From: Acidobacteriota bacterium
Lineage (GTDB): Bacteria > Acidobacteriota > Thermoanaerobaculia > Multivoradales > JBCCEF01
DNA length: 64,000 bases
Assembly (NCBI GenBank): GCA_039030395.1
Contig: JBCCEF010000006.1
Span: 62,001 to 126,000, forward strand
Direction of reading: 5' to 3'
The translations under genes and the position numbers were made by a program. The notes under the pieces are model-generated. The model was not told the DNA's origin. It saw only the letters and a list, made by a program, of their open reading frames with translations, and ran no database searches. Of the stretch, positions 1-8,115 are shown piece after piece (the stretch's first letter is position 1; every line of letters starts with the position of its first letter).

Positions 1-1
1 C

Positions 2-67
2 GTGGCAACCCTCGCGCTGGCGGCGTTGGGCGCCTGGATCCAGACGGGCGTCTTTCGCCGCCGCTAG
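2..67 (+). CDS. 3' end of an unidentified gene, probably membrane protein
   Basis: An open frame enters from the left edge and gives 21 residues ending in TAG at 65-67. The visible end is a short hydrophobic stretch (VATLALAALGAWIQTGVF) followed by three arginines, which looks like a last membrane helix with a cytosolic basic tail. Its stop codon lies inside the CTAG of the adjoining repeat, the same arrangement as at several other genes here. The family cannot be named from this much sequence. Confidence 0.45.
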   Translation: MATLALAALGAWIQTGVFRRR

Positions 68-251
68 CAGGGCTGCCGAAAAGCGCTCCGCGCATGACTT
101 CAGCAGGCCTGCTAGCTGTTCATTCTCAGGGGGCTAGGCGCCCCCTCACCTGAGAAGCCTCGGCTTTTCAGGCTCACCCCATCCTCGGCGCCATCCGGCG
201 CCGCCTCGCCCTCCGGGCTCGGTGCAGGGTGCTGGTGAATTCCTAGCACCC
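63..251 (+). repeat. Structured dispersed repeat, copy 1
   Basis: Begins with an imperfect hairpin (GCTAGCAGG at 63-71 paired with CCTGCTAGC ending near 116), then a GGGGGCTAGGCGCCCCCTC hairpin, a GGCGCC palindromic segment, a CCGGGCTCGG segment and a closing hairpin GGGTGCT..AGCACCC. The left arm supplies the stop codon of the upstream gene. It sits between convergent genes. About nine related copies occur in the window. Confidence 0.85.
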
Positions 252-261
252 CGCCAGGCTC

Positions 262-1407
262 CTATCCCCGCTCGTCCAGCGGCACCCAGCGCCGGCCCTG
301 GGCTCCGACGTAGGTGGAACTCGGCCGGATGAGACGGCCTTCTGCCCGCTGTTCCCGCCCGTGGGCCGTCCAGCCGGCGACCCGGCCGATGGCGAAGGTG
401 GGAGAGAAGAGTTCCGTCGGCAGGCCCAGGCCGTCGAGCAGGAGCGCGGTGTAGAACTCGACGTTGGTCTCGATGCGGCGGTCCGGTTTGCGCTCGCGCA
501 ACAGCCGCAAGGCCACCTCCTCGACGCCCCGCGCCAAGTGCCAGAGATGCCGGTCGCCCGCGCCCCGCGCGAAGTAACCTTCCGCCGCGGCGGCCAGCAC
601 ATCGGCCCGCGGATCCCGCACCCGGTACACCCGGTGGCCGAAACCCATCAACCGTTCGCCGCGGTCGAGGACGGCGCGGAGCCAGTCCTCGGCGCGCTCG
701 ACGACGCCGATCTCCCGCACCATGTCGAGGGCCGGCCCGGGCGCGCCGCCGTGGAGAGGACCCTTCAGCGCCCCCAGAGCACCGACCACCGACGACACGC
801 CATCGGAGCCGGTGGAAACGATCACCCGGGCGGTGAAGGTCGAGGCGTTGAAACCGTGATCGCACACCGTGTTGAGGTACGTTTCGAGACCGCGCACGCG
901 CTCCGCCGACGGCTCCTCGCCGGTCAACTGCCACAGGTACCCGGCCGCCAGGCCGAGGTCCGGGCGCACGGGGATGGGCTCGTCACCGGCGGCCAACCGA
1001 GCGTAGGTGGCGACCAGACTGGGGACACAGGCGACCAGCGTGCGCTCATCGGCGGTTGGATCCAGCGCCAGCGAGGCCGCCCCCATCACCAGCGCGTCCA
1101 TCACTCCAACTCGCCCCTCGGCCGCGGCGGCGAGTAGGGCCAAGGTGGCCGGAGCGAGCCTTCGGCGGGAGGCGAGTTCTTGCCGGAATGCGTGCAGCTC
1201 GCGGGCAGTGGGCAGGCGGTCCTCCCACAACAGGAAGACCATCTCCTCGAAGCTAGCGCGGGGCGCGATCTCCTCCAGCGGATACCCACGCAGGGTCAGG
1301 CGGCCGGCTTCGCCCTCCACCCGGCTGAGGCTCGTTTCAGCGGCGACGATGCCGGCCAGGCCGGGCCGAAAACTCACATCAGAGGGTGGGGCACCAGAGG
1401 GCGTCAT
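262..1407 (-). CDS. Citrate synthase (citrate/2-methylcitrate synthase family)
   Basis: 381 residues. It condenses oxaloacetate (or a related 2-oxoacid) with an acyl-CoA, the entry step of the TCA cycle or methylcitrate cycle. Family hallmarks are visible in order: HGFNASTFTARV with the first active-site His, the LHGGAP segment, GFGHRVYRVRDPRA with the second catalytic His, and NVEFYTALLLDGLG at the position of the catalytic acid, where Glu replaces the usual Asp. ATG at 1407 is preceded by GGAGG at good spacing; a longer frame exists upstream but lacks such a site. It is divergent from a second citrate synthase that carries a DNA-binding domain. Whether it prefers acetyl-CoA or propionyl-CoA cannot be read from the sequence. 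Confidence 0.93.
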   Translation of the reverse strand: MTPSGAPPSDVSFRPGLAGIVAAETSLSRVEGEAGRLTLRGYPLEEIAPRASFEEMVFLLWEDRLPTARELHAFRQELASRRRLAPATLALLAAAAEGRVGVMDALVMGAASLALDPTADERTLVACVPSLVATYARLAAGDEPIPVRPDLGLAAGYLWQLTGEEPSAERVRGLETYLNTVCDHGFNASTFTARVIVSTGSDGVSSVVGALGALKGPLHGGAPGPALDMVREIGVVERAEDWLRAVLDRGERLMGFGHRVYRVRDPRADVLAAAAEGYFARGAGDRHLWHLARGVEEVALRLLRERKPDRRIETNVEFYTALLLDGLGLPTELFSPTFAIGRVAGWTAHGREQRAEGRLIRPSSTYVGAQGRRWVPLDERG

Positions 1408-1470
1408 CGAACCTCCTTGCTGCCTCCCCGGGAAAGACCGAGGAGGCGTTCTAGATTGATTTATCGCCCG

Positions 1471-1512
1471 GATTGTGCATATTGTCAATCTTGATCTAAA
1501 AATCAATATATG
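1471..1512. promoter_or_regulatory. Operator-like inverted repeats between divergent citrate synthases
   Basis: This AT-rich patch in an otherwise GC-rich region holds two overlapping dyads: GATTG (1471-1475) with CAATC (1486-1490), 10 bp apart, and ATATTG (1479-1484) with CAATAT (1504-1509). It lies between the start codons at 1407 and 1526. The adjacent protein has a MerR/excisionase-type domain, so autoregulation and control of the partner gene is an inference. Confidence 0.45.
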
Positions 1513-1525
1513 TGAGATTATGCTC

Positions 1526-2764
1526 ATGGCCGATGACTTTCTGACCGCCGAAGAGGCGGCGAACAGCCTCGGCATTCGGGTGGCGAGCCTGTATGCCTAC
1601 GTGAGCCGAGGCATGTTGACCTCGGAACCGATTCCCGGGGAGCCGCGGGGGCGCCGCTACCGGCGCCAGGAGATCGAGCGCCTGGCCGCCCGCAAGGCGC
1701 TCCGGCGGGACCCGGAGAGCGCCGTGCCGACGGCCCTCGACTTCGGCGCGCCGCTGCTGGAGTCCGCTATCACCCTGATCGAAGGCGGACGCCTCTACTA
1801 CCGGGGTAGGGATGCCAGCCGCCTGGCTCGCAGCCGGAGCGTGGAAGACGTGGCGGCCCTGCTGTGGACCGGCGGCGCGGAAGACGGTGCCGACCTCTTC
1901 GGCCCGCAGAGCGGCAGCCCACCGAACGACGACCCGCCGCAGATCGAGGACGCCGCGGACGGGGACTGGGACCCGATCAGCCGCTGCCAGGTCGCCCTCG
2001 CCAGCGCCGCCGGCAGCGACCCCGGCGCCTGGGACCTGCGGCCGAAGGCGGTGCCACGGACCGGAGTCCGTATCTTCCGGCGCATGGTGGCCGAGATGAG
2101 CGCGGCCGGCAGCGGCGCGGCGGAGCAACTCCCGGCGGCGGGGACCGGAGCGGCGGCGCAATTGGCAGCCTGCTGGGCGCCGGAACGGCCGGAGGCCGCC
2201 GGCCTGTTGCGCGCCGCCCTGATCCTCTGTGCCGACCACGAATTGAACGTCTCGGCCTTCACGGCACGCTGCGTCGCCTCGGCGGAGTCGTCCCCCTACG
2301 ACGTGGTGATCGCCGGCCTGTCAGCCCTGCGCGGCCGGCGCCACGGTGGCCACACGGCGCGGGTGGAAGCCCTCCTCGATGAGGTGAACTCGCTGGGCGA
2401 TGCCCGGCAGGCCCTCGGCGAGCGCTTGCGCCGCGGCGCGCAGGTGCCGGGCTTCGGACACACCCTCTACCCGGCCGGCGATCCACGCGCTGCCTTGCTC
2501 TTGGAACTGGCCGCCAAGGCGGCTCCCGAGGTCACTGCCGTTCCGGCCCTGGTCGCAGCGGCGGACGAAATCTTGGGCGAAAAGCCGACCCTCGACGTCG
2601 GCCTGGTGGCGCTGGCCGGCGCCCTCGACTTGCCGCGCGCTGCACCCCTCGCCCTCTTCGCCCTCGGCCGGACCCTCGGCTGGATCGGCCACGCCATCGA
2701 GCAGTACGCCGCCGGCCGCCTGATCCGGCCGCGCGCCCGCTACACCGGACCGGCACCGGGTTAG
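1526..2764 (+). CDS. Citrate synthase-like protein with N-terminal MerR-type helix-turn-helix domain
   Basis: 412 residues. Residues about 1-60 form a MerR/excisionase-like winged helix (FLTAEEAANSLGIRVASLYA, then a GEPRGRRYRRQEIERL wing), followed by a citrate synthase fold. Active-site segments are present: DHELNVSAFTARC (first His region), RRHGGHT, PGFGHTLYPAGDPRA (second His) and TLDVGLVALAGALDLP carrying the acidic residue. An insertion rich in Ala/Gly/Glu (roughly residues 120-220) separates the domains. ATG at 1526 is chosen because the helix-turn-helix starts right after it; in-frame starts lie upstream at 1475 and 1520. HTH-citrate synthase fusions are known in bacteria, but whether they are enzymes, regulators or both is unclear. 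Divergent to the plain citrate synthase. Confidence 0.85.
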   Translation: MADDFLTAEEAANSLGIRVASLYAYVSRGMLTSEPIPGEPRGRRYRRQEIERLAARKALRRDPESAVPTALDFGAPLLESAITLIEGGRLYYRGRDASRLARSRSVEDVAALLWTGGAEDGADLFGPQSGSPPNDDPPQIEDAADGDWDPISRCQVALASAAGSDPGAWDLRPKAVPRTGVRIFRRMVAEMSAAGSGAAEQLPAAGTGAAAQLAACWAPERPEAAGLLRAALILCADHELNVSAFTARCVASAESSPYDVVIAGLSALRGRRHGGHTARVEALLDEVNSLGDARQALGERLRRGAQVPGFGHTLYPAGDPRAALLLELAAKAAPEVTAVPALVAAADEILGEKPTLDVGLVALAGALDLPRAAPLALFALGRTLGWIGHAIEQYAAGRLIRPRARYTGPAPG

Positions 2765-2773
2765 ACTCATTCC

Positions 2774-3136
2774 ATGATCTGCCCAAATTGCCGCGCCGAG
2801 TTTCGTGCAGGAATCGACCGCTGTGCCGATTGTGAGATTCCCCTGGTGCCGGGAGGGGCCGTTGACGAAGGAGCGGATCCCGTCCGCCTGGTCAAGGCGG
2901 CGGATCCGGTGCGCCTGAGCGTGCTCAAGACCCTGCTCGAAGCGGAGGGCATTCCGTACTTCGTGCAGGGCGAGGAATCTCTCCACATGTTGCCCATCGC
3001 CGGCCAGGGCGGCATCTTCTCGAAAGACGGCTTGGCCGCTTCGGTGATGGTTTCGGAGAATTACATCGAGCAGGCCCGGGCGGTGATCGAAGCCAGCGAC
3101 GTCAGTTTCGATGGTGAGGACCTGGAACCGGACTGA
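2774..3136 (+). CDS. Small zinc-ribbon protein with DUF2007-like domain
   Basis: 120 residues, starting 9 bp after the preceding gene, so probably cotranscribed. The N-terminus has two CxxC pairs (CPNC at 3-6, CADC at 18-21) forming a zinc ribbon. Residues about 38-110 resemble DUF2007 (LLEAEGIPYFVQGE, then an IEQARAVIEAS helix), a small ferredoxin-like domain proposed to act in signalling. The precise role is unknown. The acidic C-terminus (DGEDLEPD) is unremarkable. Confidence 0.75.
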   Translation: MICPNCRAEFRAGIDRCADCEIPLVPGGAVDEGADPVRLVKAADPVRLSVLKTLLEAEGIPYFVQGEESLHMLPIAGQGGIFSKDGLAASVMVSENYIEQARAVIEASDVSFDGEDLEPD

Positions 3137-3144
3137 GTCCCTTC

Positions 3145-4281
3145 CTACACCGTCGCGAACCGCCAGGCCAAGCGGGCGGCACCACCCAGACCCACAGCCC
3201 CAAGGCCCGATTGCCGAGCGTGGACGGCGAGCAACCGGTCGAACAGCCCCGGTTCCGCCGCCAACGCCTTGATCGCCCGGCGGCGCCAGGCCGGACGTCG
3301 CGCGAGGGCGAGCAGCAGGTGGGTCATGGCGTCCGGCAGGCGGCGCAGCCGCCGGCAGGCGACGGGGTAGCGCGACAGCTCGCCGGCAGCGACGGCGGCG
3401 ACCAGCGCTTCGGCCTGCTGAAAGGCCAACGACAAGCCTTCGCCGGTGATCGCGTCCACATAACCGGCGGCATCGCCGACCAGCAGCAGATTGCCCCGTC
3501 GCACCGAGCGCACTCGCTGGCGCAGGGGACCGCAGCCGCGCAGCGGACTGCTCGCCGCCGCCCCGGCCAGCCGCTGCCGCAGCACCGGAAAGCACCGCAG
3601 CAGGTCGTCGAAACCCACTCGCTCGCCGGCCCGTCGACGACCCCACAACAGGGCGACCCCGATCTCGTCTTCCGCCACCGGCGTGACGTAGGCCTCGCAG
3701 CCGGCCGCCCACCAGACCTCGACGAAGGAACTCCAGGGCCGCAGCCGGAAGTGTCGCCGGGCGCCGAAGCGGGCGGCCCGCGCCGGGCGGCCGGCGAGGC
3801 CGGCCCAGCGGCGCACCCGGGAGCGCAGGCCGTCTGCGCCCACCAAGATGCGCCCTTCGGCGACGGCGCCCTGGCCGATCGTGCGCCACCCCTCGCCGGC
3901 CGGCTCGATGCCCTCGACGGATGCTCCCCAACGCAGCTCGACCCCCACCGCTTCGGCGCGCTCCACGAGCCGCCGGTGGAGGTCCGTGCGGCGCACGCCC
4001 AATCCACCGTCGACCGGGAAGCGGCCGCTGGCGACGGTGGCCCCCTCGGGTGTTTCCTGCCGGTAGCGGATGCCCCCAAAACGCCGGCCTCGGAGGTCCG
4101 CGGCGGCCATGCCGAGGCGTTCGAGGGCGGCCAGTCCGTCGGGCATCAGGCCCTCGCCGCAGGGCTTGTCGGTGGGCGGCCGGGAGCGGTCGAGCACGGT
4201 GGTCCGCAGGCCGGCGAGGTGGCCGCCGATCGCCACCGACAGGCCGGCCGGTCCGCCTCCGACGATCACCAGGTCCCTCAC
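3145..4281 (-). CDS. FAD-dependent reductase, geranylgeranyl reductase-like
   Basis: 378 residues from a GTG start at 4281, 10 bp after the acyl-AMP ligase stop; a longer frame to 4356 would overlap that gene. The Rossmann motif VIVGGGPAGLSVAIGGHLAG opens the protein, followed by the PCGEGL segment and a distal VGDAAGYVDAITGEGLSLAF FAD-binding motif, both typical of geranylgeranyl reductase-type flavoproteins. It is the last gene of the PKS cluster. Similar flavoproteins accompany bacterial type III PKS/methyltransferase pairs, where a tailoring oxidation or reduction of the alkyl aromatic product is proposed. The substrate here is inferred from context only. Confidence 0.8.
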   Translation of the reverse strand: MRDLVIVGGGPAGLSVAIGGHLAGLRTTVLDRSRPPTDKPCGEGLMPDGLAALERLGMAAADLRGRRFGGIRYRQETPEGATVASGRFPVDGGLGVRRTDLHRRLVERAEAVGVELRWGASVEGIEPAGEGWRTIGQGAVAEGRILVGADGLRSRVRRWAGLAGRPARAARFGARRHFRLRPWSSFVEVWWAAGCEAYVTPVAEDEIGVALLWGRRRAGERVGFDDLLRCFPVLRQRLAGAAASSPLRGCGPLRQRVRSVRRGNLLLVGDAAGYVDAITGEGLSLAFQQAEALVAAVAAGELSRYPVACRRLRRLPDAMTHLLLALARRPAWRRRAIKALAAEPGLFDRLLAVHARQSGLGAVGLGGAARLAWRFATV

Positions 4282-4291
4282 CGCGTAGATC

Positions 4292-6097
4292 TCACGGCTC
4301 GGGCTCGGAAGGAGGATTCGGGGAGGCCGAAGACTGGGCTCGGCGGGCGCGTACATAGGCGAAGCCCGATCGGGCGAGGGCGCCGAGCATGCCGATGGGG
4401 GTGACCCGATTCGGCGGAGTTAGCTCTTCCCCCAGGTAGAGGCGCAGGGCCTCCTGCCGTCGGAGCTTGCCGGAGGTGGTGCGCGGTAGAGTGCCCGGCT
4501 CCAGCGGCACCACCCGATCCGGCGCGACGCCGGCCGCCGCCAGCACCGCCCGGCGGCAGGCTTCCGGCAGGCCTTCGATCTCTTCGTCCGTCGCGTCGCG
4601 GGCGGTCTCGACAAACAGCACCAGCTCTTCCTGACCCTCGCCCTCCGGCAGCCAGCTCACCGCCGCAGCGCAGCCGGAACGCACCCCGGCCACGCCGTAC
4701 ACCGGATGCTCGATCTCCTCCGGCGCATGGTTGCGGCCGCGCAGCACCACCAAATCCTTGGCCCGGCCGGTCAGGTACAGCTCGCCGTGGCGCAGAAAGC
4801 CGAGATCGCCGGTGTCCAGCCAGCCGTCGACCAGCGCCTCGGCGGTCGCCCGGGGGCGATTCAGATACCCCTCCATCAGCGATGGCCCGCGCGCCCAGAC
4901 GCGGCCGATGTGCCCCTCGGGGAGAGCCGTCCCGTCGCCACCATGCTCGGCCCGGATTTCTACCTCGAAGCCCGGCAGCGGCCGGCCCAGAGAGGGCAGT
5001 TCGAGGCCGTCTTCGGCCACCTCCGCGCGGCGCTGCCGGGAGAGAGTCCGGCGATCGAAGGTCTCGCTGCGAAAGGGCTTGCCGAGATCCGAGAAGGTCA
5101 CCGCCAGGGCCGCCTCGGACAGACCGTAGACGGGGGTCAGGGCCTCCGGCCGGAAACCCCAGCGGGCAAAGCGGTCTCGGAACGCCCGCAGCACCTCCGG
5201 CGCGACCGCCTCGGCACCGTTCAGGGCCACCCGCCAGCAGGAAAGATCCACTCCTTCCATCTCCTCGTCGCGGATCTTCGCCAGACACAGGCCGTAGGCG
5301 AAATTGGGCGCCGGCGAGACGGTGGCGCGGTAGCGCGAAATGGCGCGCAGCCACAGCGCCGGCCTGGCAACGAAGGCCTCCGGCGGAAGCAGGGTGAGGA
5401 GCGCCGGGCGCTCCAGCGCCGGCAGGATACAGCCGATCAACCCCATGTCGTGGTAGAGCGGCAGCCAGCTCACTCCCGAGTGCTCGATCAGCGCACTGTC
5501 CGGCCAAAATTCGTTCAGGGCGCGGGTTTGGGCGACCAGGGCGCGGTGCGTCAGGGCGACCGGCTTGGGATCGACGGTGGTGCCGGAAGAGAACTGCACC
5601 AGGGCGAGATCGTCCGGTTCCACCGGCAGCAGCTCCATCGGCTCCGCCGGCAGATCGCTCAAGAGGTGGCAACCGAGGGGCGGCTGAGCCTGTTCGATGG
5701 TCTCGCCGAGGATGCGGCGCACCCGGGGCGCTGCCAGGACCATGCGGGCGTTGGCGGCCCGGATCATGGCGGCGGTGCGCCGGTGGTACTCCGCGAGGCG
5801 ACCGAGGCGCACCGGCGGATAGAGCGGCACCGGCACCGCGCCACAGGCCAGAACGCCGAAGAACGCTGCGAAGAAGGCCGGCTGGGTGGGGAAGACGAGG
5901 GCCACCCGCTCACCACGCCGCACCCCCGCGGCGCGCAATCCGCCGGCGACGATCAGCGCCCGATCGAGCAGTTCCGACCACGCAGCGAAGGTTTCCGCCT
6001 CGCGGCGATCGACGAAGCGCAGCCCCGCTGCAGGAAAATCCGCTGCGCGCGCCAGAAAGTCGTTGAGCGTCTCCGCGGCCAGGGTGGAGAGGCTCAC
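4292..6097 (-). CDS. Fatty acyl-AMP ligase (FAAL-type adenylating enzyme)
   Basis: 601 residues. It activates a fatty acid as acyl-AMP and should pass it to the ACP encoded just upstream. Visible core motifs are FSSGTTVDPKPVALTH (A3 phosphate loop), YGLSEA (A5), GWLDTGDLGFL (A7), LTGRAKDLVVLRGRNHAPEE (A8) and PRTTSGKLRRQ with the A10 lysine. FAAL-like spacing and an ACP neighbour argue against a CoA ligase. The start is GTG at 6097, preceded by GGGGAGGTGAA, 13 bp after the ACP stop; upstream codons in this frame run through the ACP gene and are not used. Product: the starter acyl chain for the type III PKS (inference). Confidence 0.87.
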   Translation of the reverse strand: MSLSTLAAETLNDFLARAADFPAAGLRFVDRREAETFAAWSELLDRALIVAGGLRAAGVRRGERVALVFPTQPAFFAAFFGVLACGAVPVPLYPPVRLGRLAEYHRRTAAMIRAANARMVLAAPRVRRILGETIEQAQPPLGCHLLSDLPAEPMELLPVEPDDLALVQFSSGTTVDPKPVALTHRALVAQTRALNEFWPDSALIEHSGVSWLPLYHDMGLIGCILPALERPALLTLLPPEAFVARPALWLRAISRYRATVSPAPNFAYGLCLAKIRDEEMEGVDLSCWRVALNGAEAVAPEVLRAFRDRFARWGFRPEALTPVYGLSEAALAVTFSDLGKPFRSETFDRRTLSRQRRAEVAEDGLELPSLGRPLPGFEVEIRAEHGGDGTALPEGHIGRVWARGPSLMEGYLNRPRATAEALVDGWLDTGDLGFLRHGELYLTGRAKDLVVLRGRNHAPEEIEHPVYGVAGVRSGCAAAVSWLPEGEGQEELVLFVETARDATDEEIEGLPEACRRAVLAAAGVAPDRVVPLEPGTLPRTTSGKLRRQEALRLYLGEELTPPNRVTPIGMLGALARSGFAYVRARRAQSSASPNPPSEPEP

Positions 6098-6110
6098 TTC
6101 ACCTCCCCGC

Positions 6111-6386
6111 TCATTCGGCTTCCCCCGTGGCGAGCTTGTCGGAGATGGTCGCCACCAGATCGCCGACGGTTTCGATGGTCTCCTCGTCGGCATCGTCGAG
6201 GATGACCCGAAAGTGGTTTTCGATTTCGACGGCGAGGGTGAGGAGGCGGAGCGAATCGAGCCCCAGATCCTCCACCAGGTGCATTTCCGGGCGCACCGGC
6301 CCCTGCCACTGGAGATGCTCGCGAGCCACGCCAGTGACGCCGGCCAGCACCGCTTCGGGAGTTGGATCGAGGAGAGTCGAGTTCAT
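6111..6386 (-). CDS. Acyl carrier protein
   Basis: 91 residues, typical ACP length. The phosphopantetheine attachment site is the Ser of LGLDSLRLLTLAVEIENHF (about residue 45), within an acidic four-helix protein. It lies 2 bp downstream of the methyltransferase stop and 13 bp before the ligase start, so it is translationally coupled. It presumably carries the acyl chain from the FAAL to the type III PKS. It is not the housekeeping acpP, because no fab genes are nearby. Confidence 0.9.
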   Translation of the reverse strand: MNSTLLDPTPEAVLAGVTGVAREHLQWQGPVRPEMHLVEDLGLDSLRLLTLAVEIENHFRVILDDADEETIETVGDLVATISDKLATGEAE

Positions 6387-6388
6387 GA

Positions 6389-6937
6389 TCAGAACACCTT
6401 GACGGCCGAGGGCGAGGCGCCGCGCAGGGCATGGTCCTCAATGGAGATTCGCACCTTCAGGAGCCATAGATTCAAAATGCCCCAGATTAGGGCCGTCCCA
6501 TAGGCGCCGTGGATCAACGGCAAGGCGAACAGTTCCAGGGCCACGGCCAGGTAATTGGGGTGGCGCAACCAGCGAAACGGGCCGCCTTCGACCAGCGGGG
6601 CCTCTGACAGCACCAGCACCCGGGTCGTCCAGCGAGTGCCGAGAGTACGGATGGTCCAGTAGCGGAGCGCCATAGTCGCAGCCACCACCGCCGCCGCGAT
6701 CCAACCGAGCCAGGGAATGAACGGCCGACCGAAGAGCCACGCTTCGAGCGGCCCGGCGGCCAAGAAACTGGTGTGGAGGGCAACCATCCATGGATAGTGA
6801 GAGGCCCCCACCTCGACGGCGCCGCGACCGCGGAGAATCCGCTCATGGCGCCGCGACACGACCAGCTCGACCAGCCGTTCGCAGGCCACCGCCGCCACCG
6901 CCAGGGTGAAGATCCACCGGCTGTCGAGGTCTACCAT
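6389..6937 (-). CDS. Membrane methyltransferase of the isoprenylcysteine carboxyl methyltransferase (ICMT/BpsB) type
   Basis: 182 residues with about four membrane segments (WIFTLAVAAVACERLVELVV; the helix before WLGW; WIAAAVVAATMALRYW; a C-terminal pair). The diagnostic GPFRWLRHPNYLAVALEL motif of the ICMT/phospholipid methyltransferase family is present. ATG at 6937 overlaps the PKS stop by 7 bp, so translation is coupled. In Bacillus, a protein of this family (BpsB) methylates alkylpyrones made by a type III PKS; the same job is likely here. A longer frame extending to 7495 lies antisense-free but inside the PKS gene and is spurious. Confidence 0.85.
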   Translation of the reverse strand: MVDLDSRWIFTLAVAAVACERLVELVVSRRHERILRGRGAVEVGASHYPWMVALHTSFLAAGPLEAWLFGRPFIPWLGWIAAAVVAATMALRYWTIRTLGTRWTTRVLVLSEAPLVEGGPFRWLRHPNYLAVALELFALPLIHGAYGTALIWGILNLWLLKVRISIEDHALRGASPSAVKVF

Positions 6938-7995
6938 CGCAGCAACACCAGCTCCGAGCAGAAACCCGGCCCCATAGCCAGGAGAACCCCCCAGGCGCCG
7001 GCTTCCGGCGGCCGCTCGCGCAGGGTTTCTTCCAGCACCAGCAAAACCGAGGTGGACGACAGATTGCCCACCTCCCGAAGGCTCCGCCAGGGGATCGCCA
7101 GGTCGTCTTCGGACAGCTCCAGGGCCTCGCCGATGGCCGACAGCACCCTCGGGCCTCCGGGGTGGCAGATCCAGCGGGCGACATCGCCGCGCCCCAGTCC
7201 GTGGTCGACGAGAAAGCGGTCGACATCCTTGCCCAGGTGGTCCCGCGCCATCTCCGGCACCTCCGGCCCCAAGACGATGCCGAAGCCGCGTTCGGAGATG
7301 TCCCAGCCCATCGCCCGCTCGGTATCGCGATAGAACACCGAGCGGGTGGCGACGATTTCCGGCCCGGCGGCGTGACCGGGCAGCGTACCGCGCTCGGCGC
7401 CGGTGATCGCCACCGCCGCGGCGCCGTCGCCAAAGAGGCCCGAGGCGATGAGGTTGGGAATCGAGAGATCCTGCCGCTGAAGAGTCAAAGAGCACAGCTC
7501 GACGGACAGCAGCACCGCCACTTGATCCGGAAAGGCGCGCACGTAGTCCGCCGCCCGGGCAATGCCGGCAGCGCCGGCGACGCAGCCGAGGCCGAAGAGC
7601 GGCAGGCGCTTGATGTTTTCCGGTAGGCCCAGGCGATTGACCAGCCGTGCGTCAATCGAAGGGGTGGCCACGCCGGTGACCGAGACAAAGAAAATAGCGC
7701 CGACATCGTCCACCGTCAGGCCGGCGCCGGCGAGGGCGCCGAGCACCGCTTCGCCCCCGACCTCCTGAGCCACCTCGATCCAGGCGTCGTTCGCCTGGCC
7801 CCAGGTATCGAGGCCGGCGTAGCGTTCGATCGGCAGCGCGAGGTAGCGTCCGCCGACCATCACATTGCGGTGCAGTTGCTCCAGTCGCCGCAAATTGAAG
7901 TGGCGTTCCGCCCAGTGGTCCCGCAGGGCCGCGACGAGCGTTTCCTGGTCGTAGTAGTGCGGTGGGAAGGACTTCCCAACGGCGGCGATCTTCAC
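6931..7995 (-). CDS. Type III polyketide synthase (chalcone/stilbene synthase family)
   Basis: 354 residues. It extends an acyl starter with malonyl units and cyclises to a resorcinol or pyrone. The catalytic triad is complete: Cys138 in LPLFGLGCVAGAAG, His278 in WICHPGG and Asn311 in GNLSSTSVL. It is the first gene of a five-gene minus-strand operon (PKS, methyltransferase, ACP, FAAL, flavoprotein). No CoA ligase is present, so direct loading from acyl-ACP, as reported for some alkylresorcinol synthases, is the attractive model. Products may be membrane alkyl-aromatics or quinone-like lipids. Confidence 0.92.
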   Translation of the reverse strand: MKIAAVGKSFPPHYYDQETLVAALRDHWAERHFNLRRLEQLHRNVMVGGRYLALPIERYAGLDTWGQANDAWIEVAQEVGGEAVLGALAGAGLTVDDVGAIFFVSVTGVATPSIDARLVNRLGLPENIKRLPLFGLGCVAGAAGIARAADYVRAFPDQVAVLLSVELCSLTLQRQDLSIPNLIASGLFGDGAAAVAITGAERGTLPGHAAGPEIVATRSVFYRDTERAMGWDISERGFGIVLGPEVPEMARDHLGKDVDRFLVDHGLGRGDVARWICHPGGPRVLSAIGEALELSEDDLAIPWRSLREVGNLSSTSVLLVLEETLRERPPEAGAWGVLLAMGPGFCSELVLLRW

Positions 7996-8115
7996 GCGGC
8001 AGGCTCGGGTACTTCTAGGGAACTCGGCACGTAGCCGATCTTAGCCCGGATCCTCCACGGACTTCGGCACCTCTCGCCACTCAGCCTAACAATTCGGCCG
8101 GGGAGAGAAGGCGGC

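Noticed and set aside
2321-3931. A 536-codon minus-strand frame between the citrate synthase and the flavoprotein
   Set aside because: It overlaps three supported genes in other frames and has low-complexity Arg/Gly/Ala composition.
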